From the NCBI GenBank assembly GCA_965222105.1, contig CBDCTQ010000055.1:124001-188000 (forward strand): a stretch of DNA of 64,000 bases, in the 5' to 3' direction. The first letter of the stretch is position 1. The number at the start of each line of letters is the position of its first letter. This document shows positions 27,340 through 36,203 of the stretch, piece after piece. This stretch comes from CALGLS01 sp965222105. GTDB taxonomy: Bacteria; Bacteroidota; Bacteroidia; Chitinophagales; Saprospiraceae. The translations under genes were made by a program, and so were the position numbers. The notes beneath the pieces were generated by a model that was not told the DNA's origin, did not search any database, and saw nothing but the letters and a program-made list of their open reading frames with translations.

Positions 27340-27535
27340 GAGTGTGTGACAAACCTGTCCCGCCGAAGGGCGGGAATCGCTGTGGGTTATTACCACAAAG
27401 GCACAGAGACACAAAGATTCACAGAGAAAATCTCTGTGTAACTCTGTGTCCCTGACTGCCGTCAGGCAGGTTAGAGTCTCTGTGGTGAGAGGCTCCGCTA
27501 ACTTGGCTGCCGCCAGGCAGGTACGTCACGCACTC
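27340..27535. mobile_element. MITE-like element with 11-bp terminal inverted repeats and 9-bp flanking repeat
   Basis: The 196-bp element starts GAGTGTGTGAC (27340-27350) and ends GTCACGCACTC (27525-27535), inverted repeats with one mismatch. It is flanked by AATTCCAAT (27331-27339) and AATTCCAAC (27536-27544), a 9-bp direct repeat with one mismatch, as expected of a target-site duplication. Inside are CCCGCC-GAA-GGGCGGG (27359-27374), the hairpin CACAGAGA-AAA-TCTCTGTG (27420-27438) and two CCTGCC-type palindromes (27451-27470, 27504-27524). There is no ORF, so it would be non-autonomous. The second copy is at 55975-56095. Confidence 0.65.
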
Positions 27536-27550
27536 AATTCCAACTTCTTT

Positions 27551-28138
27551 TTATTGCTGTTCCGGCAATAGCCGAAACGTCATCCGGTGGTACTTCGTAG
27601 TTCCCAATGTCTGTATGGCCTGCCGGTGTGCATTGGTTGGATATCCCTTGTTGGATTGCCAACTGTAGCCCGGACATTCCTTTGCGATCTGGAGCATATA
27701 GTCGTCGCGGTAAGTTTTGGCCAGGATGGAAGCCGCTGCAATGGCGGCGTATTTGCTGTCGCCTTTAACCACGCAAATATGGGGGGTAAATGGGTAGGGC
27801 TTGAACCGGTTGCCGTCGATGAGCAGCGATTCAGGCCGAACCAATAGTTGGTCGATAGCGCGGTGCATGGCCAGAATAGAGGCGTTCAGAATATTGATCT
27901 GGTCGATCTCGGTTGGGGATACCTGAGCGACGGACCAGGCGATTGCCTGCTTTTCGATGACGGGGCGAAGCTGGTAGCGGTCTGGTTTGGAGAGTTGTTT
28001 GGAATCGTTGAGCAGGGGGTGGCGAAAGTCTTTGGGTAAGATGACCGCTGCTGCAAATACAGGCCCGGCCAGGCAACCCCGGCCCGCTTCGTCGCAGCCG
28101 GCTTCAATGGCGGTATTGTGGTGAAAAGGTAATAGCAT
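27551..28138 (-). CDS. rnhB: Ribonuclease HII
   Basis: This 195-residue protein has the RNase HII signature AGCDEAGRGCLAGP with catalytic D16 and E17, plus the further acidic site in LLIDGN and the conserved SILAKTYRDDYM helix. It cuts the RNA strand of RNA/DNA hybrids and removes single ribonucleotides from DNA. The enzyme is cytoplasmic. The ATG at 28138 is the family's normal start. It is convergent with hemA; the MITE-like element lies between the two genes. Confidence 0.95.
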   Translation of the reverse strand: MLLPFHHNTAIEAGCDEAGRGCLAGPVFAAAVILPKDFRHPLLNDSKQLSKPDRYQLRPVIEKQAIAWSVAQVSPTEIDQINILNASILAMHRAIDQLLVRPESLLIDGNRFKPYPFTPHICVVKGDSKYAAIAAASILAKTYRDDYMLQIAKECPGYSWQSNKGYPTNAHRQAIQTLGTTKYHRMTFRLLPEQQ

Positions 28139-28180
28139 GGCTTTCTAACTGCCGCCAAGATAGGGAGTTTATGCGAATCG

Positions 28181-28254
28181 GAAGTCAGAGGTCAGACTCC
28201 CCTCTAACGCAATAATGCAATTAATGCGAGCGGAGTGGTCTGATATCTGACTTC
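28181..28254 (-). terminator. Long imperfect inverted repeat after the OmpA-domain gene
   Basis: GAAGTCAGA (28181-28189) pairs with TCTGACTTC (28246-28254), and TCAGAC with GTCTGA inside it, forming an interrupted stem of about 20 bp. It starts directly after the OmpA-domain stop codon and could end that transcript, although no U-run follows. Confidence 0.5.
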
Positions 28255-28255
28255 A

Positions 28256-29365
28256 TTATTTTCTTATAACGAAAAAAGTAACGCGTCGATTGAGTTGGCG
28301 CCCGGCCTCCGTATCATTGGAAGCAATGGGGTGGGTGGCTCCAAAACCCTGGTAGCGAATGCGGTCGCGGGCCACGCCGTTGTCCGCCAAAAAGTCGACA
28401 ACTGCCCGGGCTCTTTTTCTGGACAGAGCCATGTTGTAGCGATCGCTGCCCTGATCGTCGGTGTGGCCGGCAATTTCGATGACCATCGTTGAGTGTTTTT
28501 TCATAAGGAGCACGAGCTTTCGCAGCTCTACAAACGAGCGGGGCAGAAGCTCTGCCTTGTCGGTGTCGAAGAAAATGTCTTTCAGCGTAACCGTGATCCC
28601 CTCTTCGATGGCGATATTGGTGAGGTCGTCAGCTTTGACAGGGACGGGGAGGATGGGTTCTGTTTTGCGCACCACCACATCGTCGATGTAGTAATAGGCA
28701 AAGTTCAATTGGTTGGCGAAGGTTCGGTTGATCGTAGAAAGGGAGTCGGTAAAAAAATTGCCGATGGTCAGAAATTCCGCTTCGGTAGTGGCTGTAAATT
28801 CGCCCGTTATTTGTATCCATTTTCCGGCAGGGGACCGTTTTATGTCTTTCGATAAAACCTGGGGGATCACATCGAGGGTGCGGTCGGTGTTTGCCTGAAG
28901 GCGTTTCTGCGAAAAATGCATTCCCAGGTTATTGATACCCAGGGAGCGGGGAAGTCTGGTTGTCCAAAAGGAAGCATAATAGGTTTGGCCGGGCACCAGT
29001 GGTTCTTTCAACTGAATTTCGATGTATTCGCGGCAGTGCGGTTTGCCGTTTTCACAGCCATATACTGTTATACCAACCATCGACTTTCCGGATTTGGCTC
29101 TTTGCTGGCCGAAGCCCCTGGCTGCCCATTGAGTTGGCACCCTTACTTTGGGTCCAAAAACGTCGGGCGAAGCGGTCGTGGCCGAAAACCAATACTTCAT
29201 CACGCTGGTAAAATGACTTCCCTTGTAAAACCAGCCTATGGGCGTGCTGGCATATTGTTCAAATCCGGGATTGGGAATGATATTGCCTTCCTGGGGGTTG
29301 TGCTGGGCGGCGAGCGTTGTGCCCAGTATCGTGCAAAAAAAGATATGTAAAATTGAAATTTTCAT
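28256..29365 (-). CDS. Secreted/outer-membrane protein with C-terminal OmpA peptidoglycan-binding domain
   Basis: The chosen start gives 369 residues beginning with a signal peptide MKISILHIFFCTILGTTLAA. The first 230 mature residues resemble a carbohydrate-binding-type beta domain (IIPNPGFEQYASTPIGWFYKG opening, which is common in Bacteroidota OmpA-domain proteins). The last 110 residues form an OmpA/MotB domain: FFDTDKAEL, EIAGHTDDQGSDRYNMALSRKRA and NRRVTF. Such proteins tie the outer membrane or surface structures to peptidoglycan. An ATG five codons upstream (29380) is possible, but the signal peptide fits 29365. Confidence 0.85.
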   Translation of the reverse strand: MKISILHIFFCTILGTTLAAQHNPQEGNIIPNPGFEQYASTPIGWFYKGSHFTSVMKYWFSATTASPDVFGPKVRVPTQWAARGFGQQRAKSGKSMVGITVYGCENGKPHCREYIEIQLKEPLVPGQTYYASFWTTRLPRSLGINNLGMHFSQKRLQANTDRTLDVIPQVLSKDIKRSPAGKWIQITGEFTATTEAEFLTIGNFFTDSLSTINRTFANQLNFAYYYIDDVVVRKTEPILPVPVKADDLTNIAIEEGITVTLKDIFFDTDKAELLPRSFVELRKLVLLMKKHSTMVIEIAGHTDDQGSDRYNMALSRKRARAVVDFLADNGVARDRIRYQGFGATHPIASNDTEAGRQLNRRVTFFVIRK

Positions 29366-29533
29366 GCTGCTCGCGGTCAAAATTCAGTTTCGCGATTATC
29401 CGCCTGCTATAAGTATAAACTCCTTTGGGTATTGGAATAGTTTCCGGTTGTGTCGGTTTAACGGATTATCTGGCGCTTGTTATCACCGTTTTCAAATGTG
29501 CTAAAACAATAATTTGGCCAGTATTCAAGCGAG

Positions 29534-30655
29534 TTAGCGGTCTTCTGCGGGCACATAGCGGGTGCTGGGCGTATTCGCCTTTTCCTGCTCTTCTTTTTCG
29601 GGGACATTTACCCCATGTTGGAACCGGTACAGCGTTCGTATGCCAATATCATCGACAATTTGGCCGTGGATGACCTGAAGCAGGGGCGTTTCTACTCCCA
29701 CGGCATCTGAGATTTCCCGTAAGGCTTCGGCCGATTTATCTCCCTTCAACAGATCGTAGACTGTACGTATACCTGCTTGCCGAAGTAGCGGCATGTTTTC
29801 TTTGGCGTAACAAAGGAGTTTGGCCTGACCGATCCAGTCGAGCAACATACGGGCGCCAAAGGGGGTTTCGATGAGGAGGCCGGTCAGAGAGGCAGTGGCC
29901 AGGTTCTGAGCATTGTCGATGCCAATTTCTTCAAGGCGTTCTTTGTGTTGGAGGCTGATGCCCTCTACATTGTAAAGCGACAGCACTTCGTCGTTGAGGT
30001 GATCGGGAGAAAAATAGCGTTGGTAGAGCTTGATGAGGTATTGCAATATCCTTTCGGGAAACATCCCGGTAAGCAGGGCAATGGCCGACAACGACGACCG
30101 GAAGTTGATAAAATTAGTACTGCTTTCCTCCCCGATCAAAAACGAAAGTACCAGCGCCACGGTGGATGCCAGAATGATGCGTATGCCGGCACTGTAAAAA
30201 ACACTGGGTGAAAGATCGCGGGCGATCAGTCGGCGAATGATGTTCTGCGCCGACCACAAAAATCCGCCCAAAAAAGCCATCATCAATACAGCAAGACTTT
30301 GATAGATCAACCCCGTTTTGGCACTTCCGAAAAAGGTACCAGTGAGCAGGAGGCTATCTTTGATTTCGGCGGCATAGACATCGGCAAAGGTGAAAGCCGA
30401 AATGGCCAGCAAGCAGATAATGGATACGAAACCCACCGGGAGGATGTATTTGGATGGGGTGTAATAATCCTCGATCCGTTTTTCGGAATTGATGCCAAGT
30501 TCTGCAAGTGTTTTGTTGTATTCTTTGCGTTTCTTTTGCAGAAAAACCCGAAAATACGTAATGACGGCCAATGGCATAAAGCTGCCAATGATCAGAATGA
30601 TGATTATTTTGCCTATTTCGGGCATAGAGAGGTTGGTGATGGCGAGTTCGATCAT
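29534..30655 (-). CDS. Membrane protein of unknown function with C-terminal helical domain
   Basis: The chosen start gives 373 residues. Four hydrophobic segments (about 15-35, 85-105, 125-150, 165-190) are followed by a soluble helical region. That region includes VEGISLQHKERLEEIGIDNAQNLA, which looks like a helix-hairpin-helix or DUF4332-like motif, and a second similar stretch near 325-345. I cannot assign a function. The frame extends to 30760, but those residues look unlike a protein N-terminus, and MIELAITNLSM at 30655 begins the first helix naturally. It is divergent from the RND exporter gene. Confidence 0.75.
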   Translation of the reverse strand: MIELAITNLSMPEIGKIIIILIIGSFMPLAVITYFRVFLQKKRKEYNKTLAELGINSEKRIEDYYTPSKYILPVGFVSIICLLAISAFTFADVYAAEIKDSLLLTGTFFGSAKTGLIYQSLAVLMMAFLGGFLWSAQNIIRRLIARDLSPSVFYSAGIRIILASTVALVLSFLIGEESSTNFINFRSSLSAIALLTGMFPERILQYLIKLYQRYFSPDHLNDEVLSLYNVEGISLQHKERLEEIGIDNAQNLATASLTGLLIETPFGARMLLDWIGQAKLLCYAKENMPLLRQAGIRTVYDLLKGDKSAEALREISDAVGVETPLLQVIHGQIVDDIGIRTLYRFQHGVNVPEKEEQEKANTPSTRYVPAEDR

Positions 30656-30826
30656 AGATAGCTTGTTGGTGTTGATTAGTAAAGGTACAAAACACCGGAG
30701 ATTTTCCAAATTTGCTCCAAAGCCAAAGATGGAAAAAATAGCCGACACTTGTTTTAACAAAAAGACTGCACAACGGTTATATAGAAGAGCTTTTTTCTGT
30801 AAAAGAAAAACGAAACACCACCGCCG

Positions 30827-33079
30827 ATGAGTTCCACCATCCGCAATGGCATATTGGGCGTCTTTTTAGTGTTGACGGGCCTCAGCATCTATTACTCGAC
30901 CCAGTTGAGCTTTACTTTTTCGCTGGATCAGTTTTTCCCGGAAGGGGATGAAGACCTGGCTTTCTACAAAGAATTTGAAGCGCAATTCGAACAGGATGTC
31001 AACTTCCTGCTGGTGGCACTGACCCGGGATGCCGGGGTATTCGACTCTGTCTTTTTGGCGAAAGCCAAACAATTTACTTCCGAAGCGCGACAGCTCCCTT
31101 TGGTGACCCAGACCCATTCGCTGACGAGTATCCGCCGACCGGTCAAAACGCCTTTTGGTGTGACCAGCCTTCCCCTTATCCACCCCGACGAGCCAGCCCG
31201 CTACGACAGCGATAAGGCCCGCATCCTCGCCGACGACCGCTGGGTGCGCACCCTCATCGACGACCACGCCACAGCGCTCATCGTCGTGTTGAAAACAAAA
31301 GAAGATGCCTTAAACATTCGCGGGGCCCGCCGGTTGATCGGCGAGGTGAAAACACTACTGGACTCCTGCCAACTCGACGATTATCACCTGCTGGGGTCTC
31401 CCTATTTCACCAAAGAGATGGTGGCCATGCAAAAAAAGGAGTTGGCGGTCAATACCGCTCTTTCGGCTGTGTTGGTTTGCCTGGTCATGTACCTGATATT
31501 CAGACGGTTTTGGGGTACGGTGCTTGCCCTCGTGTCTATATTGTTGGGCATGCTGTTGTTTTTGGGGTATCTGGGTTGTTTTGGCCGCGAACTCAACTTA
31601 ATGTCGGCCTTGTATCCAATGCTGATGATCATTGTGGGCACTTCCGACGTGGTCCATATTATGTCGAAATACATCGACGAGTTGCGGAAGGGAAAAGCCC
31701 GCGACGAGGCCATCCGCATCACCATCCACGAGATCGGCCTGGCTACTTTGCTGACTTCGTTGACTACCGCCATCGGCTTTTTTGCTCTCGTTACGAGCCG
31801 GGTGGGACCCATCCGGGCGTTTGGGTTCAACGCAGCCATAGGGGTGGGCATTGCCTATCTGACAGTGGTAATGTTTACTACTGCCGTGATCTCGATGTTT
31901 CGCACGGAGCAATTGATACGCATCGGCCCGGCAAAAAGCCGTTGGGACTACTGGATGGACCGGGTAAATGAGTTGACCAAACGACATCCCAAAAGAATCG
32001 GCCTGGGTGGGGTGGTTGTATTTTTGTTGTGTTTAATAGGTATTTTCAACATCACCACCAATTACCGGTTGGCCAGCAATTTGCCCAGTGGTAAAAAGCT
32101 GACGGAAGACTTTCATTTTTTTGAAGAAAAGATGGCTGGCTTCCGGCCCGTGGAAATTGCCGTTTTTGCTCAGGGTGAATACCGGGCCGACGATTTTGAG
32201 GTATTGCAAGAGGTCGACAAGGTGGAGGGATATCTGCGGTCGATCGACGAGCTGGCTTCGGTGCAGTCGATGACAATGCTGTACAAGTCGATTCATCAAA
32301 TGTATGTTCCATCAGTTGGCGGACAACTCGTATTTCCAACGGATAAGGCCACCTTTTTGAAATACCGGCGGATGGCCGACAAGGTCAGTTCTGCTACCGA
32401 AAAAGTATTGTTGAGTGAAGACCGAAAGGTCACCCGCATTTCGACTCGTGCCAAAGACATTGGTGCCGACCGGCTGGAAAATCTCGGAGGAGAGATCGCT
32501 CAATGGATTGAAGAAAACACAGATCCCAACATCGCCGTTTTCAAGGAAACGGGTACGGGGCTCATCATGGATAAAAACGCTGACTACATCCAGCGGAATC
32601 TCTTACAGGGGCTGGGCATGGCGGTGGGGATCATTAGTCTGTTGATGGCGGGGTTGTTCCGCAACTGGCGGATGGTAGTGGTCTCGTTGGTGCCCAATAT
32701 TTTTCCATTGCTGATGGCGGGCGCCTTGCTGGGCTATTTGGGCATTGAGCTGGATGCAGGGGTGTCGATCATTTTTGCGATCATATTCGGAATAGCCGTC
32801 GACGATACGATTCATTTTTTGAGCAAGTTCAAGCTGAGTTTGCGAAAGGGGCTTGGGGTGGAAGAAGCCATCTCCATCACCTTTCGGGAAACCGGTAAGG
32901 CGATTTGTCTGACGAGCATTATTCTGTTTTTTGGGTTTATGGTGTTGCTGGTGTCGATCCATCCGCCGAGTGTGACGATCGGTTTGCTCATCAGCGTGAC
33001 GTTGGCCAGCGCGGTTGTGGGCGATTTGCTGCTGATTCCGGTGATGATACGGCGATTAATAGATCCGGCCAAAATTTAG
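30827..33079 (+). CDS. RND-superfamily exporter of the MMPL type
   Basis: This 750-residue protein has the 12-helix RND layout: helix 1, a large periplasmic loop (about 30-200), five helices (205-375), then helix 7, a second loop (400-580) and helices 8-12. The sequence YPMLMIIVGTSDVVHIMSKY in the first half and IIFGIAVDDTIHFLSKFK in the second are the matching conserved helix blocks. MMPL/HAE3-type members export lipids, hopanoids or hydrophobic compounds with the proton gradient; the substrate here is unknown. No membrane-fusion or outer-membrane partner gene is adjacent. Confidence 0.9.
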   Translation: MSSTIRNGILGVFLVLTGLSIYYSTQLSFTFSLDQFFPEGDEDLAFYKEFEAQFEQDVNFLLVALTRDAGVFDSVFLAKAKQFTSEARQLPLVTQTHSLTSIRRPVKTPFGVTSLPLIHPDEPARYDSDKARILADDRWVRTLIDDHATALIVVLKTKEDALNIRGARRLIGEVKTLLDSCQLDDYHLLGSPYFTKEMVAMQKKELAVNTALSAVLVCLVMYLIFRRFWGTVLALVSILLGMLLFLGYLGCFGRELNLMSALYPMLMIIVGTSDVVHIMSKYIDELRKGKARDEAIRITIHEIGLATLLTSLTTAIGFFALVTSRVGPIRAFGFNAAIGVGIAYLTVVMFTTAVISMFRTEQLIRIGPAKSRWDYWMDRVNELTKRHPKRIGLGGVVVFLLCLIGIFNITTNYRLASNLPSGKKLTEDFHFFEEKMAGFRPVEIAVFAQGEYRADDFEVLQEVDKVEGYLRSIDELASVQSMTMLYKSIHQMYVPSVGGQLVFPTDKATFLKYRRMADKVSSATEKVLLSEDRKVTRISTRAKDIGADRLENLGGEIAQWIEENTDPNIAVFKETGTGLIMDKNADYIQRNLLQGLGMAVGIISLLMAGLFRNWRMVVVSLVPNIFPLLMAGALLGYLGIELDAGVSIIFAIIFGIAVDDTIHFLSKFKLSLRKGLGVEEAISITFRETGKAICLTSIILFFGFMVLLVSIHPPSVTIGLLISVTLASAVVGDLLLIPVMIRRLIDPAKI

Positions 33080-33114
33080 TCGTGGAAAATTAATGAATAA
33101 TCCCGCTAACAGTC

Positions 33115-33122
33115 TATATTTG
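33115..33122 (+). promoter_or_regulatory. Candidate promoter -7 box for the small acidic secreted ORF
   Basis: TATATTTG fits TAnnTTTG. It lies downstream of the first in-frame ATG at 33093, so it favours translation from 33144 or 33174. CCCGCTAACA just before it also occurs upstream of the box at 36175. Confidence 0.5.
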
Positions 33123-33143
33123 TGCGTTCAAAAAAAATGTGGG

Positions 33144-33473
33144 ATGCATTCATTTTCCATTTGTCCTTTATTAATGAAGTGCCTGATAGGCATGGTGCTG
33201 CTTTGTCAGTTGTGGAGCAATGTTGGTTCACATACTTTTCAGTTGACCACTGACCTGTGGGAGCTGACAGAGCCGGGAAGCCTCGAAACTTCCGGTTCGG
33301 AAGAAGAAGACCACAAAAAGGAGAAAGAAGATAAGATCGGAATGGAAATATATGCGTTAAGAACCTTCGATCCATATCTAGGAGAAATGACCTTGGATGC
33401 CCTATTGCCACCCACCAAGCGACGGTGCGAAGTCATCAGTCCCCCTCCCGAACAGTTCCCGTCTATTGCCTAA
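33144..33473 (+). CDS. Small secreted acidic protein, unknown function
   Basis: The likely product has 109 residues. It begins with a hydrophobic segment (MHSFS...MKCLIGMVLLCQLW) that looks like a signal peptide, with a possible second start at 33174. The mature part has a charged stretch SEEEDHKKEKEDKIG and a C-terminus with LLPPTKRRCEVISPPPEQ. I recognise no family. The TATATTTG box at 33115-33122 excludes the earlier ATG at 33093. It lies between the RND exporter and the SulP gene, both on the same strand. Coding is plausible rather than certain. Confidence 0.5.
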   Translation: MHSFSICPLLMKCLIGMVLLCQLWSNVGSHTFQLTTDLWELTEPGSLETSGSEEEDHKKEKEDKIGMEIYALRTFDPYLGEMTLDALLPPTKRRCEVISPPPEQFPSIA

Positions 33474-33610
33474 ACTTACTATTGGGCTTTTGCCTTAGGT
33501 TTTTTTTGATTTGGTTAGCTCCAGCAGATGTACTCATCATGGAAGCGGTGTCCATTCGGCACTTCATCTGTTGGCGTTAAAAATATTTGACAAAAGGAAA
33601 AAATTCAACT

Positions 33611-35461
33611 ATGAAAAATATACTGGATCTAAATTTTTCGCATTTAAGAGGCGATTTTTTTGGTGGTATTACTGCCGGCATTGTAGCCCTGCCCCTGGCT
33701 CTGGCATTTGGTGTTAGTTCGGGACTGGGGCCTAGTGCCGGGCTCTATGGCGCCATATTTATTAGTTTTTTTGCAGCTCTTTTTGGAGGTACCAATACAC
33801 AAATTTCCGGCCCCACGGCTCCCATGACGGCGGTGTCGATGGTCATCATAGCGGAGATCATTGCCCGTTTCGACGGGGATGTCAATCAGGCGTTGCCCAC
33901 CATTTTGACGGTATTCTTGTTGTCTGGAATTTTTCAGGTCGGGTTGGGGGCCATCGGTCTTGGTAAGTACATCAAGTACATTCCCTATCCGGTGGTGTCG
34001 GGATTTATGACAGCTATCGGGATCATCATTCTGGTTACCCAAATATTGCCTTCCGTGGGGTATTATCCGAAAGAAGATGCAGCATTTGTCGAGCAGTACA
34101 AACCTCAAGCCGAAGAGATCATGTTGGACAATATTCTAAAGGAGGAGGCCGGAGAGGGACTTTTGGTATTGGAAGATTTCAAAGAAACGATCAGGCGAGC
34201 TGAAAAAATAACACAAGCGGATATACTAAAGGAATCGCAAACACTTGCCGGCAAAGAAACGTCGGGTGTACTTGGCTCCCTAAAAGTACTGCCCAGAGCC
34301 CTGCAAAATATCAACTGGCTGGAATTGTTATTGGCCTTGGGCACCATTTTCATTATTTATGGTTTTAAACGAATTACCAAGGCCATACCAAGCACGCTGG
34401 TGGCTTTGCTGGTGATGTCGGGGATTGCCATTGGGTTTGGATTGGACTACCGACCCATTGAGGAAATACCCAGCGGACTACCCATACCTAATCTGGGTAT
34501 AATTACAGAGTTTCAATTTGGTTATGTTGCACCTTATATTTTTACCGCGCTGACGCTCTCTTTGTTGGGTGCGATTGATTCGCTGTTGACATCCGTCGTT
34601 GCCGACAATATGACCAAAACCGTTCACAAACCCAATAAGGAGTTGGTTGGGCAGGGAATCGGCAACAGCATTGCGGCTGTGTTTGGAGGAATTCCCGGAG
34701 CAGGGGCTACCATCCGAACAGTAGTCAACATCAATGCTGGTGGCAAAACCCGATTGTCGGGCATGATTGCGGGATTATTGTTATTGGTCATTTTACTGGC
34801 GCTCGGTCCGATTGCGTCCCGTATACCAGCAGCCGTCCTGGCGGGGATATTGATCACCGTGGGCATCGGCGTGATGGATTACAAAGGATTGAAAGCCATT
34901 CCTTACATGCCCAGACCCGAAGTAGCTATAATGCTGATCGTATTGATACTGTCTTCGGTATGGAATCTGGTGTATGCTGTTGGTATTGGATTGGTGATCG
35001 CCTCCCTGATGTTTATGAAAAAGATCGGAGACCTGACTGCGAAACGATCCGACGTAAAACCGTTGGGCGAAGAAAAGGGCTGGGCAGACGAAGTTGATTT
35101 TCCGAAAAACCTGAAAGAAGAGGTTTTCATAAAACACATCAAGGGGCCTCTGTTTTTTGGTTCTACCAATGATTTTCAGCAAATGGCCCAACAAATTCCA
35201 TCAACGGCCACTACCGTCATCATCCGATTGGGAAGGATGCAATACATCGACCAATCCGGGCTGTATGCCATTGAAGATGTGCTTATTGATCTGGTAAAAA
35301 ATGGGATAACCATTTTGTTGGTCAATCCTATAGCGCAACCCTTGTACATGCTCGAACGGATCGACATCATTCCCGACCTCGTTCCTCCCGAACACATCTT
35401 TGACAATTTTCAAGACTGCCTCGTATGGGTTCGGGAAAACGTTAAGGACACCGTACCATAA
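33611..35461 (+). CDS. SulP-family anion transporter with STAS domain
   Basis: The chosen start gives 616 residues. The transmembrane domain has the SulP opening GGITAGIVALPLALAFGVSSGLGP and SGPTAPMTAVS, and a soluble, charged insert of about 70 residues lies near 155-220. A C-terminal STAS domain (about 490-600) includes MQYIDQSGLYAIEDVL. Family members carry sulfate, bicarbonate or other anions across the inner membrane; which one is not clear. A TTG 24 bases upstream is possible, but ATG 33611 followed by MKNILDLNFSHLRGDFFGG is the natural N-terminus. A strong hairpin at 35491-35523 follows the stop. Confidence 0.92.
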   Translation: MKNILDLNFSHLRGDFFGGITAGIVALPLALAFGVSSGLGPSAGLYGAIFISFFAALFGGTNTQISGPTAPMTAVSMVIIAEIIARFDGDVNQALPTILTVFLLSGIFQVGLGAIGLGKYIKYIPYPVVSGFMTAIGIIILVTQILPSVGYYPKEDAAFVEQYKPQAEEIMLDNILKEEAGEGLLVLEDFKETIRRAEKITQADILKESQTLAGKETSGVLGSLKVLPRALQNINWLELLLALGTIFIIYGFKRITKAIPSTLVALLVMSGIAIGFGLDYRPIEEIPSGLPIPNLGIITEFQFGYVAPYIFTALTLSLLGAIDSLLTSVVADNMTKTVHKPNKELVGQGIGNSIAAVFGGIPGAGATIRTVVNINAGGKTRLSGMIAGLLLLVILLALGPIASRIPAAVLAGILITVGIGVMDYKGLKAIPYMPRPEVAIMLIVLILSSVWNLVYAVGIGLVIASLMFMKKIGDLTAKRSDVKPLGEEKGWADEVDFPKNLKEEVFIKHIKGPLFFGSTNDFQQMAQQIPSTATTVIIRLGRMQYIDQSGLYAIEDVLIDLVKNGITILLVNPIAQPLYMLERIDIIPDLVPPEHIFDNFQDCLVWVRENVKDTVP

Positions 35462-35490
35462 GTGATGCATTCACCGTACAACACAAAGAG

Positions 35491-35523
35491 AAAGCAAAGC
35501 CCTGGTTTTACCGGCTTTGCTTT
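35491..35523 (+). terminator. Terminator hairpin after the SulP gene
   Basis: AAAGCAAAGCC (35491-35501) pairs perfectly with GGCTTTGCTTT (35513-35523), an 11-bp stem starting 30 bases after the stop codon. The U-rich tail is only the last bases of the stem. Confidence 0.7.
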
Positions 35524-35666
35524 CCGAAGAATGAGTCCCATGAATATAACTAATCATTTATCAACATGAGGTTGACAAATCACCTTAAATCCTTAACTGA
35601 GGCAGTTCTTGTGTAACTGTATTGTTAGGTGTGGTGTTGCAGGTTTCAGAATGAGAGGGGGAAAAA

Positions 35667-35717
35667 GTGGTGATACCATTATTAAAGCCTCCTAAAATAA
35701 TTGTAAGGTATCACCAC
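35667..35717. repeat. 11-bp inverted repeat in a gene-free gap
   Basis: GTGGTGATACC (35667-35677) pairs perfectly with GGTATCACCAC (35707-35717) around a 29-nt AT-rich loop. It has no obvious gene to serve. It lies in the 803-base gap 35462-36264, which also holds the structured stretch at 35749-35859 and the sites at 36128-36182. Confidence 0.6.
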
Positions 35718-35748
35718 GTGCATGCTAAAATCGGATTAGAATTTCTTT

Positions 35749-35859
35749 GGGATGGCCTCCTCCGGCTGGTCATCTGTTTTTGGAATGCCGCCGATGTTGG
35801 CGGCGGTTAAACCGGTTTTGGGAAGCATAGGATTTATCCGGTATTGGAATGGCCATCCC
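35749..35859. ncRNA. Candidate structured element, possible non-coding RNA
   Basis: GGGATGGCC (35749-35757) pairs with GGCCATCCC (35851-35859), closing a 111-nt region. Inside it GCCGCC (35787-35792) pairs with GGCGGC (35799-35804) around GATGTT. No convincing ORF crosses it. It could be a small RNA or the remains of a mobile element; neither strand nor function can be settled from sequence alone. Confidence 0.3.
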
Positions 35860-36127
35860 TATCTAGTTGGTTTATCTCGATTTTGAGAAGGTTATTGTTC
35901 ATAGCAGGTTTGTTTTGGTTGTAGTAAGAATCGGGTTTAACGTTGTTGATTTATTCGTTTGGGTAGAAGGTTGCGTTGTCGTTGTAAGTAGTATTTCGCA
36001 ATTTCCGAATACCAAACTGGTTTGCGGGTGGCATTATTACTTATGCTAAAGTTAAAATGGCGCTGATTTTGTTAAAGGGCGTTAAAATGATCCACTAACT
36101 TTTGAATTCAGAGTATTTGAGTGGGAA

Positions 36128-36158
36128 GTTAGCGGGGCACGGAAAGTGACCCGCTAAC
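36128..36158 (+). promoter_or_regulatory. Inverted repeat upstream of the ALDH promoter
   Basis: GTTAGCGGG (36128-36136) pairs with CCCGCTAAC (36150-36158). The left arm can instead pair upstream, since AAGTTAG (36126-36132) complements CTAACTT (36095-36101). It sits 17 bases before the TACATTTG box and may be an operator. Confidence 0.45.
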
Positions 36159-36174
36159 ATTCCAAAAAAAGCCA

Positions 36175-36182
36175 TACATTTG
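36175..36182 (+). promoter_or_regulatory. Promoter -7 box for the ALDH7-type gene
   Basis: TACATTTG fits TAnnTTTG and lies 83 bases before ATG 36265. The leader would include the palindrome at 36204-36234. Confidence 0.55.
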
Positions 36183-36203
36183 CATCCGCATTTTTTTGAA
36201 TTT

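Noticed and set aside
29257..29266. GTTCAAATCC, resembling a tRNA T-loop
   Set aside because: It lies inside the OmpA-domain coding sequence, with no acceptor stem or anticodon arm around it.
35867..36049. 60-codon ORF in the gap after SulP
   Set aside because: Val/Phe-rich low-complexity translation, no start signal and no similarity; the stretch is simply GT-rich.
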